This document shows positions 7,764-16,550 of a stretch of DNA of 64,000 nucleotides, in pieces. Both the position numbers and the translations under genes were made by a program. Origin of the DNA: Nocardia sp. NRRL S-836 (GTDB lineage Bacteria > Actinomycetota > Actinomycetes > Mycobacteriales > Pseudonocardiaceae); NCBI RefSeq assembly GCF_001279525.1, contig NZ_LGDY01000138.1, positions 124,001-188,000 on the forward strand, written 5' to 3'. Below the pieces are notes generated by a model. It had not been told where the DNA came from. It saw only the letters and a list, made by a program, of their open reading frames with translations, and ran no database searches. Position 1 is the first letter of the stretch. Each line of letters starts with the position of its first letter.

Positions 7764-10700
7764 ATGGCGCTGGAACCGGAGATCGGGCTCGTCGGCAGAG
7801 ACGAGCTGACCGCACTCGTCGAGTCGCTGGTCGAACGCCGCGGCAACCACCCCCTGCCGGTGGTCGTCGCGTTCGGTCCGGGCGGCAGCGGCAAGACCTC
7901 GCTGCTCGACCACGTCCGCAGGCGCTACCGTGAGGCCCCCGTCGCACGGGTCGACCTCGACAAGGCCGGCTCCCGCTCGTGCAAGGACATCCTCGACGTC
8001 GCCGCCGAGCAGCTGCGCTCCTACCGGCACGCCGACTTCGGCCGGATGCGGCTGCCGCGCTACGACCTGGCGCGTCTCGCGTTCCACCCCGAACCGGCCG
8101 ACGACCCGCACCACCGCGCCCGCGAGCTCGCGGCCAAGCAGATGACCCGGCTCGTCGCGGTCGCCGACGCCGCGGAGGTCGTCGAGGTGCTGCCCCCCGC
8201 GCAGGGGCTGGGCAAGGTGCTGCGGCCGTTGCTGCTGTGGCTCATCGGGCTTGCCGTCGTCGCACCGCAGCCGCTGCGGTGGCTGCTCGGCGGGCCACGG
8301 GTCGCGAGCGCGTTGCGGTGGTTCGAGAACTACGCCGGGCGGGAGGTCAAGGGCGGTCATCGACCCAAGTTCGACGCGGCGCTCGTGCGGATGTGGGGCC
8401 TGCACCGCTCCGGCGAGACGCTGGAGGTCGACCGGCTGCTCGTCGCCGCGTTCCTGGCCGACGTCCAGGCCGCGTACCGGTTCCGAGGCTACCGCAGGCT
8501 GAACTCCCTGCTGCTGCTCGACGGCGCCGACCTGCTCGACGGCGTCGACTCCTACCTGCCGCCGAAACGGCCGCGGCCCGCCGCGCGTCCCACCGACTTC
8601 CTGCACCTGCTCGCGGAACGCCGGCTCGCGCAACCGGACGTGCCGCTGCTCGTCATCGCCACCAAGCAGGCCGCGCCGCCGTTGCCCGAGGTCGACACCG
8701 ACTACGCGGCCTGGCGGGAGCGCTGCGAACGGGAGCGGACCGCCGAGTCGATGTTCCTGCCGGTGCGCCTCAAGCCGTTCACGCGGGAGCAGACGCGGCA
8801 GTTCCTCGCCGAGTGGAACCGCACCCGCAACAGCACCGTGGAGTACGAGGCACTCGTCGAGGAGCTGTACGAGGTCACGCACGGTCACCCGCTGGCGGTG
8901 CGGCTGGCCATCCAGCTCGTCCAGTACATGTTCGCGCGCGACCAGGTGCTGCCGTCGGTGCGCGCGGTGTTCGACGAACGCCTGCCGGTCGACGAGACCA
9001 CGACGTTCCAGGACGCCACGGTCGGCGACTACCTGCTGCTGCGGTTCTTCCAGCGGATCCCCGGCGCGGAGGAGGTGCCCGAACGGCAGGCCGCCCGCGA
9101 GATCTTCGCGCGGCTGGCCGCTCCGCGCGTGCTCGACCGGCACGTGATCAACGCGCTGCTGCCGCCGGACTGGAACCGCGACAACATGCGGGTTCTGCTG
9201 GCACAGCTCAGCTTCGCGTCCCGTCACGGCGACGACTTCGTGCTGCACCCGTTGCTGCGCGACCTGCTCGCCCGCCGCCTGCGGGAGGCGCCGGAGGGCG
9301 AGTTCTCGCACGTGCGGGTGCACCGGCTGCTGAAGGACCGCTTCGACAGCCTCGGACGGCGTGAGGACGCGCTCTACCACGCACTCGCGCTGGGCGAGGT
9401 CCACCTCGTCGCGCAGCGGCTGCGGCCGCACGTCGACGAGCGCGGTGACGGCTGGATCGCCGAGCTCGCCGCCATCGCGGAGGCCCCGATGCCGCCGGGT
9501 GAAGGGGAAACGCCGCACGAGGAGGAATCACGCGCGTGGTGGCAGCGGCTGCGCACCGGCAGCGCACGCCGCACCCTGCACCGCCGCGTCGACCGCGTGG
9601 TGCGCCCGGAGACCGGGCTGCTGGAGGACGCGGTGATCGCCACGTGGGAGCTGCGGTCCCGCAGCCGCACCGCGCGCCCGACCGTGGAGATGTACGACCG
9701 GGTGTTGCGAGCCCACCAGGACCTCAACGGCCCCGAGGAACGCCTGAGTGCTTACCGCACAACGAAACGCGCACTCGAACACAACACGACCGCCACACCG
9801 CCGGCGGCACTGCCGCGCCAGTCCACCACCGGCCACTACCCGTACCCGCGCCGCTGGCCCGGCCGCAACGGCGTGCGCCGCGCGGCCGTCTACCTCGTCG
9901 CGGTCCTGCTCGTGGCGTACGGCGCCGCCTTCTACCTCCAGAACAGCGGGCACTGCCTGCGCTACGGCATCTACGAACCGGACGAGCTGGTCGCCGACCT
10001 CGCCGGCGAACGCCCCAGGCTGTCCAAAGTAGACGACGTGCAGTGCGTCGGGATCAGCGAGCGGCCCGGCCGGTTCGCCCACGGTGACCCGACGCTGCAG
10101 AACAGCGACGACGCCGAGGTCGGTGAGCTCGCGCAGCTCATCGCCGACGAGAACGCCCGTGTGGACAAGGCGGCGGAACTCCCGAAGGTCACGATCGTCG
10201 TCGCCGCCATGCTCAGCTCCAAGGAACGCCTGAAGCGCGACCTGTCGGCCGGCGTGAACGAGCTGCGTGGTGCCTACCTCGCCCAGCACGAGTGGAACCG
10301 GCTCGACGGCGTGGCCCGCAACCCGTTGGTGCGCCTGGTGCTCGCGAACTTCGGCGGTGAGTCCGCGCACGCGAAGGTGGTCGCGGAGCAGATCAAGACC
10401 TACGCCGAACGCAACCGCGAGGTCGTCGCCGTGACCGGCCTCGGCCAGAGCCGCGCCTCCACCGCCGCCGCGCTGGAGGCGATGGCGCCCTCGAAGGACC
10501 GGCAGGTCGGTGTCCCGATGGTCGGCTCGGCGCTGTCGTCGACGACCTACAGCGAGAAGCCCTACTTCTTCCGCATCGCACCGGCCAACGACCGTCAGGC
10601 GGAGGTCGTCGCCCGGATCATCGAGCGCACCGATGCGTTGCGCGGCCGCCCTCTGCACCTCGTGCACAGCCCGGGGGACGAGTACAGCGCGGACCTCGCG

Positions 10701-11369
10701 CACCAGTTCGAGAACCGGCTGCGTCTCACGAAGCACGGTTACGACGAGAGCACGACGGTGGCCACCCAGCTCGCCCGTGTCGCCAGGGACATCTGCGGCA
10801 GGTCGCGCAACCCGCTCATCCTCTACACCGGCCGCACCGCGGAGATCGGCGGACTGCTGACCGAGCTCATCGGCAACAGCAACTGCCCGGATCCCGTGGT
10901 GTTCGGCGGCGACGACCTCACCCAGCTGGAGACCACCGCTTTCGCGGATCTGGAAGGCATCAAGCAGTTCGCCGACGGCAGGCTGTACTTCTCCACGTTC
11001 GCCTGGACGCCCGGCATGACGCAGGTTCCGTCAGCTACGCAACAGTTCTTCCGGCTGTACGAGGCGGCGCAGGACCGTCATGCGCGGCGGGCATTTCTTT
11101 CGGGCCCCAACGGACACATCCTTCTCGCCTATGACGCCGTCAAGGTCGTCGCACGCGCGGCCGAGCACGGCCAGGCCCGGCAGGCGGTTTTCCAGTACCT
11201 GCGCAGATTGGAAAACTTCGACGGCGCGTCCGGGAGGCTGACGTTCGCCCGTGACGACGCCAGCGGCACGTCCGGCTGCGACCCGGTCGACAAGCTGGTC
11301 GTGGTGCAGGTCGTCAAGCTGGACAACGGAGTTCTGACGTCCCGGCACGTCGCGCACGAGGGCACCTGA
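7764..11369 (+). CDS. Transmembrane P-loop (STAND-like) NTPase fused to an extracytoplasmic ligand-binding domain
   Basis: 1201 residues. Residues 1-690 are a cytoplasmic ATPase of AAA/STAND type: Walker A GPGGSGKT at 38-45, a hydrophobic stretch at about 153-167, Walker B-like LLLLD at 249-253, then a helical region (QTRQFLAEWNR, THGHPLAVRL, about 340-400) like the winged-helix end of STAND NTPases. A basic proline-rich linker leads to one membrane helix at about 707-727. Residues 730-1201 look like a type I periplasmic-binding (LivJ/receptor) fold: YAERNREVVAVTGLGQSR, VPMVGSALSS and PYFFRIAPANDRQAEVVARI are the signatures of branched-chain amino-acid binding receptors. It appears to be a one-protein receptor: ligand sensing outside, nucleotide switching inside. 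Function unknown. Confidence 0.75.
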   Translation: MALEPEIGLVGRDELTALVESLVERRGNHPLPVVVAFGPGGSGKTSLLDHVRRRYREAPVARVDLDKAGSRSCKDILDVAAEQLRSYRHADFGRMRLPRYDLARLAFHPEPADDPHHRARELAAKQMTRLVAVADAAEVVEVLPPAQGLGKVLRPLLLWLIGLAVVAPQPLRWLLGGPRVASALRWFENYAGREVKGGHRPKFDAALVRMWGLHRSGETLEVDRLLVAAFLADVQAAYRFRGYRRLNSLLLLDGADLLDGVDSYLPPKRPRPAARPTDFLHLLAERRLAQPDVPLLVIATKQAAPPLPEVDTDYAAWRERCERERTAESMFLPVRLKPFTREQTRQFLAEWNRTRNSTVEYEALVEELYEVTHGHPLAVRLAIQLVQYMFARDQVLPSVRAVFDERLPVDETTTFQDATVGDYLLLRFFQRIPGAEEVPERQAAREIFARLAAPRVLDRHVINALLPPDWNRDNMRVLLAQLSFASRHGDDFVLHPLLRDLLARRLREAPEGEFSHVRVHRLLKDRFDSLGRREDALYHALALGEVHLVAQRLRPHVDERGDGWIAELAAIAEAPMPPGEGETPHEEESRAWWQRLRTGSARRTLHRRVDRVVRPETGLLEDAVIATWELRSRSRTARPTVEMYDRVLRAHQDLNGPEERLSAYRTTKRALEHNTTATPPAALPRQSTTGHYPYPRRWPGRNGVRRAAVYLVAVLLVAYGAAFYLQNSGHCLRYGIYEPDELVADLAGERPRLSKVDDVQCVGISERPGRFAHGDPTLQNSDDAEVGELAQLIADENARVDKAAELPKVTIVVAAMLSSKERLKRDLSAGVNELRGAYLAQHEWNRLDGVARNPLVRLVLANFGGESAHAKVVAEQIKTYAERNREVVAVTGLGQSRASTAAALEAMAPSKDRQVGVPMVGSALSSTTYSEKPYFFRIAPANDRQAEVVARIIERTDALRGRPLHLVHSPGDEYSADLAHQFENRLRLTKHGYDESTTVATQLARVARDICGRSRNPLILYTGRTAEIGGLLTELIGNSNCPDPVVFGGDDLTQLETTAFADLEGIKQFADGRLYFSTFAWTPGMTQVPSATQQFFRLYEAAQDRHARRAFLSGPNGHILLAYDAVKVVARAAEHGQARQAVFQYLRRLENFDGASGRLTFARDDASGTSGCDPVDKLVVVQVVKLDNGVLTSRHVAHEGT

Positions 11370-11521
11370 ACACGGGCGAAGTGACTGAAGGTCACCGGAA
11401 CACCGCTGGGGCGCAGGGAGATACCGCCCGTTCGCACTCGTTTCCCGCGAGGCCCGCGGCGGTACTGTTGATGCCACGAACACAGAACGTCCGTGATGGT
11501 GCGGAGGAGCGGGGGTGTGCC

Positions 11522-11863
11522 GTGTCCTTCAAGGCGGAGTTCCTCGCAGAGCTCGAGGACTGCCTGCGCGGCTATGGCGCGGTCCCGGTGAGCAATCCCG
11601 ACGCACTGGCGCTGTTCATCGAGTTCGTCCGGTCGTTGCCGGAGACCGACCAGCGGCTGCGGTGCCTCGAAGGCGTCGACCAGGGGTCCGGATCGTTCTG
11701 GAACAACCCGGCGGTGTGGTGGGAGCAGGTGCCGCGGTTCGGCACGGGACTCGCGCGGTGCGGGTCGGAGGAGTGCCGGAAGCTGCTCGACGACATGCTC
11801 GACGAGGCGATCAGCGACGAGATCGACGTGCTGGAGATGGAGATCCGCGAACTGCCGAGCTGA
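11522..11863 (+). CDS. Hypothetical acidic protein
   Basis: 113 residues from GTG 11522, with GGAG and GGGG upstream; the frame is open further back but codon use there is poor. The protein is acidic and soluble (SFKAEFLAELEDCLRGYG at the start, CGSEECRKLLDDMLDEAI near the end), Trp-containing in the middle (SFWNNPAVWWEQVP), with no signal peptide or membrane helix. I do not recognise the family. It starts 152 bases after the NTPase/sensor fusion on the same strand, so it probably has its own promoter, though a functional link to that gene is possible. Confidence 0.6.
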   Translation: MSFKAEFLAELEDCLRGYGAVPVSNPDALALFIEFVRSLPETDQRLRCLEGVDQGSGSFWNNPAVWWEQVPRFGTGLARCGSEECRKLLDDMLDEAISDEIDVLEMEIRELPS

Positions 11864-11877
11864 CGCGGACATGCCTG

Positions 11878-11911
11878 CCGGCGCCGCAACCTGTTACGGC
11901 CGCGGCGCCGG
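11878..11911. terminator. Hairpin between convergent genes
   Basis: CCGGCGCCGC pairs with GCGGCGCCGG across a 14-base loop. It lies between the convergent hypothetical genes ending at 11863 (+) and 11920 (-) and could end transcription from both sides. No U-tract. Confidence 0.6.
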
Positions 11912-11919
11912 GGCTGGGG

Positions 11920-12585
11920 TCACCTGATCGCTGCGAGCGACCTGAACAGTTCCCGATAGCGGTGGAGAGCCAGTCGCAGGTCTTCGGTCTCGTGCTTGCC
12001 CTCGCCCTTCCACTGCTCGGAGAGCGTGCGGTGGCGCGAGGTCAGCTCCTCGATCGCCTTGCGGACGAGGTCGTCGGCCTTGCGCACGGCGGCATGCGGG
12101 TCGTCGACGAACTCGAACTGCACCGCCTGCCACTCGTCGTCGAACCGGCCCGACGGCCGCTGCGCCTGCGCGTGGGTCTCACCGCGCGACTCCTCGCGCT
12201 GGGACTCGTGGCGCTGCGACTCCTGGCCGCGCTGGGTCTCCTGGCGCTGGGAGTCCTGACCGCGGTGGTCCTGAGCAACCCGCGGGTCCTGAACGGTGCG
12301 CTGGTCCTGCCCGGAGCGCTGGTCCTGAACGGTGCGCGGGTCCTGGACACGCGAGTCCTGACGCTGCGCCTGCTGGCCGTGCGCGTGCTCGCCCTGGGCC
12401 TGCTGCGGAACGGCGTCGCGCTGCGCGGCCTCGCGCGCCTGCGTTTCCCGTTGCGCCGCACCGTGCTCGCGCTGCATGTCCTCGCGCTGGGCGTGCGCGG
12501 CGCGCTCTTCACGCCGCTCCTCGCGCACCGTCTGGTCCTGCTGCGCCTGTGCTGCCGCGCCGCGTGCGTGGACGGCCTCAGACAT
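11920..12585 (-). CDS. Q/R-rich repeat protein with a conserved C-terminal helical domain
   Basis: 221 residues from ATG 12585. Residues 1-145 are almost entirely Gln, Arg, Glu, Asp, Ser and His, with degenerate short repeats such as QDQRTVQDPR and SQRQESQR, so this part is probably disordered or a charged coiled coil. The last 75 residues (FDDEWQAVQFEFVDDP, then AVRKADDLVRKAIEEL and LHRYRELFRSL) form a folded-looking helical domain that is clearly homologous to the C-terminus of the preceding membrane gene. The ATG overlaps the end of that gene by 8 bases, so the two are translationally coupled. Function unknown. Confidence 0.72.
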   Translation of the reverse strand: MSEAVHARGAAAQAQQDQTVREERREERAAHAQREDMQREHGAAQRETQAREAAQRDAVPQQAQGEHAHGQQAQRQDSRVQDPRTVQDQRSGQDQRTVQDPRVAQDHRGQDSQRQETQRGQESQRHESQREESRGETHAQAQRPSGRFDDEWQAVQFEFVDDPHAAVRKADDLVRKAIEELTSRHRTLSEQWKGEGKHETEDLRLALHRYRELFRSLAAIR

Positions 12586-13156
12586 CACTCTTCTCCTTCC
12601 GGGGAGCGTCATTGCGGGGATCCGCACCGTGCTCGAGCAGGTCGGTGAACAGCTCGCGGTAGTGCACCATCGCGGTGCGCAGGTCTTCGGTGCTGGCCTC
12701 GCCGAGCTCCTGGCGCTCGGAGATGTCGTGCGCCTTGCGGTAGTGCTCCAGCGTCCGCGCGTGCTCGACCGACAACACGCTCAGCTGTGCCTCGTAACCC
12801 TCGGTGGGGTAGCCGCGTTCGGCCATCAGGTCGGTCACCAGGCGGTCGGCGTCCGCGATCGCCGTGTTCGGCGAGTCGACGAACTTGGCCTGCACGTTCG
12901 CCCAGTGCCGGCGGTAACTCTCCTGCGCCGAAGGGGAAAGCGGCTTCAGGTCGAACTCGCTGTGGCGGTGCTCCCGCTCGGCGAGCTCCTTCTCCGCGGC
13001 CGTCCTGTCGTCACTTTCCGCGACCGCGCGGTCGTACTCGGGGCCGAAGCGGTCGCGGAGCTTCTTGCGCTGCAGAGCGGGCCTCAGCACGAACGCGAGG
13101 ACCACCAGCACCACGAGAACCGCGACCACCAGGCCGATGATGGCGCCCGTTGACAT
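12578..13156 (-). CDS. Hypothetical protein with one N-terminal membrane anchor
   Basis: 192 residues. A single helix (about residues 5-25, GLVVAVLVVLVVLAFVL) anchors the protein, with the rest probably cytoplasmic given the basic RKKLRDR after the helix. An acidic helical middle follows, and then a domain (about 90-180) with WANVQAKFVDSP, AIADADRLVTDLM and VHYRELFTDLL that matches the Q/R-rich downstream protein. The pair looks like a membrane-anchored and a soluble member of one family. GGAGGTTTTTCC precedes the start. Function unknown. Confidence 0.75.
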   Translation of the reverse strand: MSTGAIIGLVVAVLVVLVVLAFVLRPALQRKKLRDRFGPEYDRAVAESDDRTAAEKELAEREHRHSEFDLKPLSPSAQESYRRHWANVQAKFVDSPNTAIADADRLVTDLMAERGYPTEGYEAQLSVLSVEHARTLEHYRKAHDISERQELGEASTEDLRTAMVHYRELFTDLLEHGADPRNDAPRKEKSDV

Positions 13157-13225
13157 GGAAAAACCTCCAAGACAGGCAGGAACTCTGCTGTCCGGAGGCT
13201 TTCCCGTGTGCCAACCGGGGAAACA

Positions 13226-14404
13226 TCAACCCTTGATACAAACCACCTGCTTGAGCTTGGCGACGACCTCCACGAGGTCGGACTGGTTCGCCATCACGGT
13301 GTCGATGTCCTTGTAGGCGCCCGGAATCTCGTCCACCACACCGGAGTCCTTGCGGCACTCCACACCACTTGTCTGGGCGGCGAGATCCGCGGTGGTGAAC
13401 GTCTTGCGGGCCTTGTTGCGCGACATCCTCCGGCCGGCGCCGTGCGACGCCGACTGGAACGAGTCGGGGTTGCCGAGGCCGCGCACGATGTACGAACCGG
13501 TGCCCATCGAGCCGGGGATGATGCCCAGCTCACCGCGACCGGCACGGATCGCGCCCTTGCGGGTCACCAGCACGTCCTCACCGAAGTGCGTCTCCTCGGC
13601 GACGTAGTTGTGATGGCACGAGATCGGCTCCTCGAACGCGATGTGCGGGAAGTCGCCGCGCAGCACGTCGCACACCAGGCGCAGCATGACCGCGCGGTTG
13701 CGCCGCGCGTAGTCCTGCGCCCAGTACAGGTCGTGCCGGTACGCCGCCATCTCCGGCGTGCCCGCGAGGAACACCGCCAGGTCCGGGTCCGGCAGCTCGG
13801 CGTTGTGCGCGAGCGTGCGCGCCACCGCGATGTGGTGCTGCGCCAGCTCGTTGCCGATCCCGCGTGACCCGGAGTGCAGCATCACCCACACCCGCTGGTC
13901 GGTGTCGAGGCAGACCTCCAGGAAGTGGTTGCCGCCACCGAGCGTGCCCATCTGGTGCATCGCCTTGTCGGCACGCGCCTTCACGGCCGGGGTCAGGTCA
14001 TCGAACCGCCGCCAGAACGTTCCCCAGTCGGACGCGTCCCTCTCGGTGAACGCGGTCGCCCTGTGCTGGCCGAAGCCGACGGGAACGACCTGCTCCATGC
14101 GCGACCTGAGGCCACGCAACGTTTCCGGGAGGTCGCTCGCCGTGAGCGAGGTGCGCACGGCCGTCATGCCGCAGCCGATGTCCACGCCGACGGCCGCCGG
14201 GGAGACGGCGTCGCGCAACGCGATCACCGACCCCACCGTGGCACCCTTGCCGTAGTGCACGTCCGGCATCACGGCGATGTGCTTGACGGCCCACGGCAGC
14301 GCGGAGATGTTCTGGAGCTGCCGCATGGCGAACTCTTCGACCTCGTCGGGCCGGGTCCACATGCGGATGTCCACGTTCTGGCCGCGGACGACGGTTGCTG
14401 CCAT
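13226..14404 (-). CDS. rtcB: RtcB-family RNA ligase (3'-phosphate/5'-OH)
   Basis: 392 residues, close to the 408 of E. coli RtcB. Metal and active-site motifs are present in order: MPDVHYGKGATVG, VGVDIGCGM (metal Cys), GGGNHFLEV, MLHSGSRGIGN, SCHHNYVAEE, IIPGSMGTGSYIVRG and SHGAGRRMSR, whose His becomes guanylylated with GTP. The enzyme joins 2',3'-cyclic-phosphate or 3'-phosphate RNA ends to 5'-OH ends, for tRNA or rRNA repair. No rtcA, rtcR or archease gene is nearby. TAACCT lies 7 bases upstream of ATG 14404, which supports a leaderless start there and not at the in-frame GTG 14410. Confidence 0.95.
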   Translation of the reverse strand: MAATVVRGQNVDIRMWTRPDEVEEFAMRQLQNISALPWAVKHIAVMPDVHYGKGATVGSVIALRDAVSPAAVGVDIGCGMTAVRTSLTASDLPETLRGLRSRMEQVVPVGFGQHRATAFTERDASDWGTFWRRFDDLTPAVKARADKAMHQMGTLGGGNHFLEVCLDTDQRVWVMLHSGSRGIGNELAQHHIAVARTLAHNAELPDPDLAVFLAGTPEMAAYRHDLYWAQDYARRNRAVMLRLVCDVLRGDFPHIAFEEPISCHHNYVAEETHFGEDVLVTRKGAIRAGRGELGIIPGSMGTGSYIVRGLGNPDSFQSASHGAGRRMSRNKARKTFTTADLAAQTSGVECRKDSGVVDEIPGAYKDIDTVMANQSDLVEVVAKLKQVVCIKG

Positions 14405-14414
14405 GCCCACGAGG

Positions 14415-15089
14415 TTAGGCGGCGCTCTTCTTGATCCACAAAGGAGTTTCCGCCGCGGACACGAACTCCCACGTGCCCCTGCGCACCTTTGCCCTGCTCA
14501 TGTCGCCGCCCAGGGACGTGACGAACGCGCGCACGGTCGGCAGGTCGCCGACGTCCGCGATGAGGATCGCCCGGTTGCCGAGGGTGACGCTGCCGCCACC
14601 GAGCTTCTCGCGCACCTCCGCGTCGGCGAGCAGGCCGTCGCGGACCTGCTGGGCGGTGATGCCGTCGGCCTCGACCTGGACGGCGTCGACCTGCGGCGAG
14701 TTCGAGGGCAGGAAGCGGAACGTCAGCACCGACTCCTGCCGGAACCGCTTGCCGATCGTCGCCGCGGTGTGGCGCAGGCCCTCCGCGGTGAGCGAGACGT
14801 CGAACTTGCGGGAGCGCTCGAACGTCGTCTGCTGCAGGTCGCTCGACCAGAACACGCCGTCGAGCAGCGTGGAGCGGGTGGTGATGCCGCCGTTCGCGAG
14901 CACGATGCCGCGGACCTCGCGGTCGAACCCGATCAGCCTGTCCCGCAACCGGGGGTCGGCGGGATCGGTGATGATCGCGGTGTTGTTCGTCGCGAAGATC
15001 TCCGGGAACGGCAGCGGAGTGCCCGCCGCCGTTCCCGTGGAGATCGAGATCGCCAGTACCGACGTGACTGCCACGAGAAGTCTGCGCAT
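14415..15089 (-). CDS. Secreted hypothetical protein
   Basis: 224 residues from ATG 15089 with a Sec signal peptide (MRRLLVAVTSVLAISISTG, cleavage near TAAG). The mature part is mixed alpha/beta, with RDRLIGFDREVRGIVLANGG and RFLPSNSPQVDAVQVEADG, and no cysteines, membrane segments or recognisable catalytic motif. Its stop is 10 bases upstream of the rtcB start on the same strand; because rtcB has its own leaderless promoter, the two need not be co-transcribed. I do not recognise the family. Confidence 0.7.
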   Translation of the reverse strand: MRRLLVAVTSVLAISISTGTAAGTPLPFPEIFATNNTAIITDPADPRLRDRLIGFDREVRGIVLANGGITTRSTLLDGVFWSSDLQQTTFERSRKFDVSLTAEGLRHTAATIGKRFRQESVLTFRFLPSNSPQVDAVQVEADGITAQQVRDGLLADAEVREKLGGGSVTLGNRAILIADVGDLPTVRAFVTSLGGDMSRAKVRRGTWEFVSAAETPLWIKKSAA

Positions 15090-15230
15090 GCGCCACAACG
15101 TATTCGTCCCGGCCTGATCAGGTGGGCGGATTCCAGCCGCGGTGCACGGGGCCTTCGCGGGCCTCCGATCTCCGCCTGGTTCGCCGGCCGCGATTGACAG
15201 CCGCAGTGAACGTGAGAATCCTTCAGAGCC

Positions 15231-16550
15231 ATGGATCGCGTGTGCGTCATCGGGGCCGGTTCCTCCGGCATCGCCGCATGTCAGGTGCTCAGCGCGCGGG
15301 GTGTCGACTACGACTGCGTCGAGGCCGGTTCCGAGGTCGGCGGCAACTGGCGCTACCTGAACGACAACGGCATGTCGTCGGCCTACCGCTCGCTGCACAT
15401 CAACACCTCGCGGCAGATGATGGAGTTCCGGTCCTTCCCGATGCCGTCACACCTGCCGCCCTACCCGTCGCACTTCCAGATCGCCGAGTACTTCGACGAC
15501 TTCGTCAAGCACCACGGCTTCCGCGACCGCATCCGGTTCCGCACCGAGGTCACGTCCGTCGAGCCCGTCCCCAGCGGCGGCTACGCGGTGACCTCGCGCG
15601 ACCGCGACACGGGGGAGTCGGTCACGACCCCGTACCGCTCGGTGATCGTGGCGAACGGCCACCACTGGTCACCGCGCTGGCCGGAACCGGCGTTCGAAGG
15701 GACGTTCGACGGCGAGCAGCTGCACGCGCACTTCTACCGGACACCGGACCGCTTCGCCGGCAAGAAGGTGCTGGTGCTCGGCATCGGCAACTCGGCCTGC
15801 GACATCGCCGTCGAGTCGTCGCGGGTGTCGGCGCGGACGTTCCTGGCGATGCGCCGCGGCGCGCACATCATGCCGAAGTTCCTGTTCGGGATGCCGACCG
15901 ATCACCTGACGACCTCGCCGCTCGCCCGGTTCGCGCCCGCCTGGCTGCAGGCGCTGTCGCTGCGGGTGATGCTGCGGATCGCGCGCGGCAAGCTCACCGG
16001 CTACGGCCTGCCGAAGCCGTCCCACGGCATCCTCGCCGCACACCCGACGGTCTCGGACGACCTGCTGACCAGGCTCGGACACGGCGACATCACGGTAAAG
16101 CCGACCGTCGCGAGGCTCGACGGCTCCGGTGTCGTGTTCGCCGACGGCAGCCGCGAGGACGTCGACGTCATCGTCTACTGCACCGGGTACAAGGTCGACT
16201 TCCCGTTCCTGGAGGCCTCGGCGTTCCCGGCGGTGTCGTCGCCGGACAACGAGGTGTCGCTCTACCGGCGGGTCGTCGACCCCGAGCACCCCGGGCTCTA
16301 CTTCCTCGGGCTGATCCAGCCGCTCGGCGCGGTCATGCCGCTGGCCGAGGCGCAGGCGGAGTGGGTCGCCGACCTGCTGACCGGGCGCGCGGTGCTGCCG
16401 CCGGTGCCCGAGATGAAGGCCGAGATCACCTCGTACCGGCGGGGGCTGCGCAGCCGGTACGTCACGTCGAAGCGGCACACCATCGAGGTCGACTTCCTCG
16501 GCTACCAGCGCGAGCTGCTGGAGGAGCGCCGCCGCACCTCTGCTCACTGA
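15231..16550 (+). CDS. Flavin-containing (class B) monooxygenase
   Basis: 439 residues. FAD-binding GxGxxG is at 8-13 (GAGSSG), an NADPH-binding Rossmann motif GIGNSACDIA lies at about 184-193, and the FMO fingerprint FxGxxxHxxxY appears as FDGEQLHAHFY at about residues 159-169. The enzyme should oxygenate N or S atoms, or carry out Baeyer-Villiger oxidation, using NADPH and O2. It has no signal peptide and sits alone, 141 bases after a divergent gene, so the substrate cannot be inferred. Its stop codon is part of a CTGATATATCGG motif found at two other gene ends in the window. Confidence 0.9.
   Translation: MDRVCVIGAGSSGIAACQVLSARGVDYDCVEAGSEVGGNWRYLNDNGMSSAYRSLHINTSRQMMEFRSFPMPSHLPPYPSHFQIAEYFDDFVKHHGFRDRIRFRTEVTSVEPVPSGGYAVTSRDRDTGESVTTPYRSVIVANGHHWSPRWPEPAFEGTFDGEQLHAHFYRTPDRFAGKKVLVLGIGNSACDIAVESSRVSARTFLAMRRGAHIMPKFLFGMPTDHLTTSPLARFAPAWLQALSLRVMLRIARGKLTGYGLPKPSHGILAAHPTVSDDLLTRLGHGDITVKPTVARLDGSGVVFADGSREDVDVIVYCTGYKVDFPFLEASAFPAVSSPDNEVSLYRRVVDPEHPGLYFLGLIQPLGAVMPLAEAQAEWVADLLTGRAVLPPVPEMKAEITSYRRGLRSRYVTSKRHTIEVDFLGYQRELLEERRRTSAH

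Noticed and set aside
7722..9518. 598-residue minus-strand frame
   Set aside because: Antisense to the NTPase receptor; no coding features of its own.
7764..11369. ABC transporter function for the binding-protein domain
   Set aside because: There are no ABC permease segments or LSGGQ signature in the protein or its neighbours; the single membrane helix cannot form a channel.
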